NCBI GenBank assembly: GCA_002772575.1
Contig: PFDL01000029.1
Location: 528 to 9,687, forward strand
DNA: 9,160 bases
Direction: 5' to 3'
DNA from: Parcubacteria group bacterium CG10_big_fil_rev_8_21_14_0_10_35_15
GTDB taxonomy: Bacteria > Patescibacteriota > Minisyncoccia > Minisyncoccales > GWA2-46-15
The notes beneath the pieces are model-generated. The model did no database searches, was not told the DNA's origin, and worked only from the letters and a program-made list of their open reading frames with translations. The position numbers and the translations under genes are program-made. Of the stretch, positions 7,233 to 9,160 are shown one piece after another (the stretch's first letter is position 1; every line of letters begins with the position of its first letter).

Positions 7233-7287
7233 CGTTTCATTTTTTAGATACTTAAAATACGTTCGTTTCTATGATACTCGAAACGAG
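7232..7287. promoter_or_regulatory. Candidate operator repeats in the AbiE-like promoter
   Basis: TCGTTTC occurs at 7232-7238 and again at 7263-7269, 31 bp apart (about three helical turns), and its complement GAAACGA at 7280-7286. The last two form a 7-bp inverted repeat whose 10-base centre contains the -10 box. A smaller palindrome CTCG-AAA-CGAG (7277-7287) fills the spacer next to the -10. The first copy overlaps the antitoxin start codon. This is where an autorepressor would be expected to bind; binding is inferred. Confidence 0.55.
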
Positions 7288-7299
7288 ATATCTTGTCAA
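7271..7299 (-). promoter_or_regulatory. Sigma-70-type promoter of the AbiE-like operon
   Basis: The minus strand reads TTGACA (7299-7294), a 17-base spacer and TATCAT (7276-7271), a single mismatch to the -10 consensus at optimal spacing. Predicted transcription starts near 7264, leaving a leader of about 32 nt before the ATG at 7232. The -35 box belongs to direct repeat copy B; the -10 box lies outside it. Confidence 0.7.
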
Positions 7300-7364
7300 G
7301 GTCTTGTACTTATTCATAACATAGTAATTCCCTCAATCCAAAAGTGCCCGAGGTCAGACCTCGG
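7294..7364. repeat. Direct repeat copy B (71 bp) flanking the AbiE-like operon
   Basis: Gapless partner of 5942-6012, offset by exactly 1352 bp. It begins with the -35 box of the AbiE-like promoter and ends in palindrome copy 2. All seven differences are A or T here and G or C in copy A, six of them transitions. Confidence 0.92.
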
Positions 7365-7365
7365 A
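7347..7365. repeat. GC-rich palindrome, copy 2 (one arm position decayed)
   Basis: Same sequence as copy 1 except that the final G is A, leaving 8-bp perfect arms (7348-7364). It lies upstream of the AbiE-like promoter and has no T-tract. The bases that follow resemble those after copy 3 (TTTAAT shared). Confidence 0.88.
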
Positions 7366-7414
7366 ACACTTTAATGGCCGATATTTATACCTAAAAAAAT
7401 AATAATCTAGAAAT

Positions 7415-7441
7415 AAAAAAAACCCGAGGTCTGACCTCGGG
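7415..7441 (-). terminator. Intrinsic terminator of the TPR/O-antigen-ligase-like gene (palindrome copy 3)
   Basis: On the minus strand the palindrome with CCCGAGGTC and GACCTCGGG arms (7441-7423) is followed at once by eight T residues (7422-7415), a textbook intrinsic terminator. It lies about 127 bases after the stop at 7568 and would shield the AbiE-like operon from read-through. Its central base is inverted relative to copies 1 and 2. Confidence 0.85.
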
Positions 7442-7567
7442 ATATTTTAATACTCGACTCGACTCTATGCAACCATTCTTCCGACTAGAGATTAGATCAC
7501 ATTACAAACTTAACGAAGTGTATCAGATGTATCTGAACCTAGACAGGTCTTCATATATTAACGAATT
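7442..7567. other. 3' untranslated stretch between the TPR gene and its terminator
   Basis: These 126 bases hold no gene I can support. Visible are three tandem ACTCG-type units (7452-7465), a small palindrome with TCAGAT and ATCTGA arms (7523-7536), and a plus-strand ATG frame of 34 codons (7467-7571) that overlaps the TPR gene end by four bases and has no promoter or ribosome binding site. No tRNA cloverleaf was seen. Confidence 0.4.
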
Positions 7568-9160
7568 CTAATTTTTTAAGTCTTCAAACTTTTTCTCTAA
7601 GATCTGGTTTTCAGGGCTTAATGCCAAAGCCTTTTTAATATAGGCCAGGGCTTCAGCTCTATCCCCCTTTTTCTCAAGAGCCAAAGCCATTGAATATAAA
7701 CCATCTAAATGATTCGGATTAATCTCTAAAACATTTTGAAACTGAATAATGGCTTTATCTGTTTCGCCTTGATTAAAATAAAGCCGGCCTAATTGAAAAA
7801 TAATATCTAAATCTAATGGATAAAAAACCTGCAAGCGTTCTAATGATTTTATCGCCCCCTTAATATCACCCTGCTCTTCTTTGATTAAACTCATAAAAAA
7901 CTGGGGCTCAGAAAAATCAGGTTTTAAAACCCTGGCTTTAATAAACTGTTCTTCGGCTTTATCAAGTTCATGTTTGGCAAAATAGATTTTACCCAATTTT
8001 GAATAGAATACGGGATTAGTCGGCTCCAATGCGATGGCCTTTTCAAAAGATTTAATCCCCCAATCTTCAACCCCAACAACCAAACCAAGAACTTCTTGAT
8101 AAATCATTCCCAATGTCTGCCAAGTCATCACCCAGTTAGGAGAAAGCTGGGTCGCTTTATTAGCAGAATTTGTGGCCTCAACCACTAATTTAAAAATCTT
8201 CTGATTATCTTTAACTGGTTTCTGCGATTCTGATAGAGCGTTATTTAAAAAAGCTTGACTTAGAGTAATATAATATCCAGAAAAATACGGATTAATTAAA
8301 ATTGCTTTTTTCAACAAAACTATCTTTTCTTCTCCAACTGATTTTTTAGAACTCTGTTTATAAAAATAATCAGCAAAACAAACCCTTGAAATAAAGAAAA
8401 TACCAAATAAAGAAATTAAACTAATAACAATAATACCAACAAATGCCATTATCCTTCCCCTCAAGGTTTCCTTATTAAGAATAAAGGAGATTTTATTTTC
8501 TTTAATCTTAGAACAAAGACCGGCAATCATGGCTAACCAAAACCAAAAAATAAAACTAGAAGTTGTATTCTGATAATAATAAGCTTGGCCAATCAACATT
8601 GCCAATAAAGGAAATATTAAAATCTCGGTTTTTAATATCATTGCTTTATTTAGGGCAACTAAAACCAATATTAAATATGCCAAAAACCCTAATATTCCAA
8701 TTGTAGAAAGAATTTCCGCAAAATATCCCAATGGCCTATCAAACCTGATCTGCCATAAAGGATCCAAATTAAAATCAGCTTGTCTGAATTTTGAAAAATT
8801 ATGGAAAAAAGTGCCTGGCCCGGAACCAAGAATCAAATTAGATTTCAAAGAATCAGTGACAATTTGCCAACTCATATTGTAATTTAAAGTAACTTCATGG
8901 GGAAAACTTATAAAAGATTTGGGTAAATTAAAACTAAATCCGATAATGGCTACTATTGAAAAACAAATCAACATCAAAGCAATGGATTTATTATCTCTCT
9001 TTAAACCATAACTGTGATTAGCTAATAAAAAGATCAAATAAAAAACAGAAGTTAAACCCAAAACAAGCAGGCTTGGAGTATAATCGATTAGAAAAATCAA
9101 TCCCAGAGCCAAGAAGCTGAAAATCAAAGATATTCTTTTAAAATCTAAATTTAAACTTAA
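7568..9160 (-). CDS. O-antigen ligase/Wzy-like membrane protein with C-terminal TPR repeats (5' end beyond window)
   Basis: The frame is open to the window edge; a TTG at 9127 (codon 12 from the edge) is only an internal codon, so the N-terminus is missing. The visible 530 residues carry several hydrophobic helices (numbering from the 9127 codon, about 2-36, 49-65, 136-160, 168-205, 225-247). A large loop between them contains GSGPGTFFHNF (101-111), the glycine-rich motif typical of Wzy_C/O-antigen-ligase-type proteins. After the last helix come TPR units, clearest at 374-404, 439-471 and 472-505, with NP or SP helix ends and Gly/Ala at core positions. Family members polymerise or transfer lipid-linked glycans at the outer face of the membrane; the TPR tail probably binds partner proteins or acceptors. 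Alternatives are a pilin or S-layer O-oligosaccharyltransferase. Full length in this group is perhaps 700-800 aa. It ends in TAG and is followed by an intrinsic terminator. Confidence 0.85.
   Translation of the reverse strand, partial: LSLNLDFKRISLIFSFLALGLIFLIDYTPSLLVLGLTSVFYLIFLLANHSYGLKRDNKSIALMLICFSIVAIIGFSFNLPKSFISFPHEVTLNYNMSWQIVTDSLKSNLILGSGPGTFFHNFSKFRQADFNLDPLWQIRFDRPLGYFAEILSTIGILGFLAYLILVLVALNKAMILKTEILIFPLLAMLIGQAYYYQNTTSSFIFWFWLAMIAGLCSKIKENKISFILNKETLRGRIMAFVGIIVISLISLFGIFFISRVCFADYFYKQSSKKSVGEEKIVLLKKAILINPYFSGYYITLSQAFLNNALSESQKPVKDNQKIFKLVVEATNSANKATQLSPNWVMTWQTLGMIYQEVLGLVVGVEDWGIKSFEKAIALEPTNPVFYSKLGKIYFAKHELDKAEEQFIKARVLKPDFSEPQFFMSLIKEEQGDIKGAIKSLERLQVFYPLDLDIIFQLGRLYFNQGETDKAIIQFQNVLEINPNHLDGLYSMALALEKKGDRAEALAYIKKALALSPENQILEKKFEDLKN

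Noticed and set aside
5942..7441. Spaced palindromes as a CRISPR array
   Set aside because: Only three copies at irregular distances, with genes between them and no regular spacer length.
9094..9127. TTG at 9127 as the true start of the membrane/TPR protein
   Set aside because: The frame stays open to the window edge and most of the expected N-terminal membrane helices are missing, so the gene is cut by the window.

Overview
The window looks like a chromosomal segment of an uncultivated, AT-rich bacterium, most likely from the Candidate Phyla Radiation (Patescibacteria, Parcubacteria-like). The reasons are compact RNA polymerase genes without the lineage-specific inserts of Proteobacteria, no ribosomal-protein genes directly upstream of rpoB, no Shine-Dalgarno-like sequence near any visible start, and a large membrane glycan ligase/polymerase-like protein with a C-terminal TPR tail, a combination I associate with this group. 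TGA is used as a stop and the long reading frames need no recoding, so nothing suggests the TGA=Gly code. The placement is an inference from general familiarity, not from a search.

All genes run on the minus strand, so the genetic order is right to left. At the far right (7568-9160) lies the 3' part of a multi-pass membrane protein with a Wzy/O-antigen-ligase-like GSGPGTF loop followed by TPR repeats. It is followed at 7415-7441 by a clear intrinsic terminator. Next comes a two-gene operon (7232 to 6032): a winged-helix AbiEi-like putative antitoxin/repressor and an AbiEii-like nucleotidyltransferase separated by one base. It has its own promoter, and an inverted/direct repeat that looks like an operator surrounds the -10 box. 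Then come the rpoBC promoter (TTGACA, 18 bp, TATAAT), a ~250-nt leader with several inverted repeats, rpoB (2447-5659) and rpoC (2392 to beyond base 1).

The most notable feature is that the AbiE-like operon lies between two 71-bp direct repeats (5942-6012 and 7294-7364, 64/71 identical, no gaps). Each repeat begins with the TTGACA -35 box of the operon downstream of it and ends in the same GC-rich palindrome. The rpoBC and AbiE-like operons therefore share a duplicated upstream promoter half, and recombination between the copies would remove the AbiE-like cassette and leave a complete rpoBC promoter. A third copy of the palindrome, followed by a T-tract, is the terminator of the TPR gene.

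The rpoB leader has a second notable arrangement: one 5' arm can pair with either of two downstream copies of AAAGTGGT, the distal one lying just ahead of the rpoB start. This could form a two-state RNA switch controlling RNA polymerase synthesis. The reading is structural and untested.
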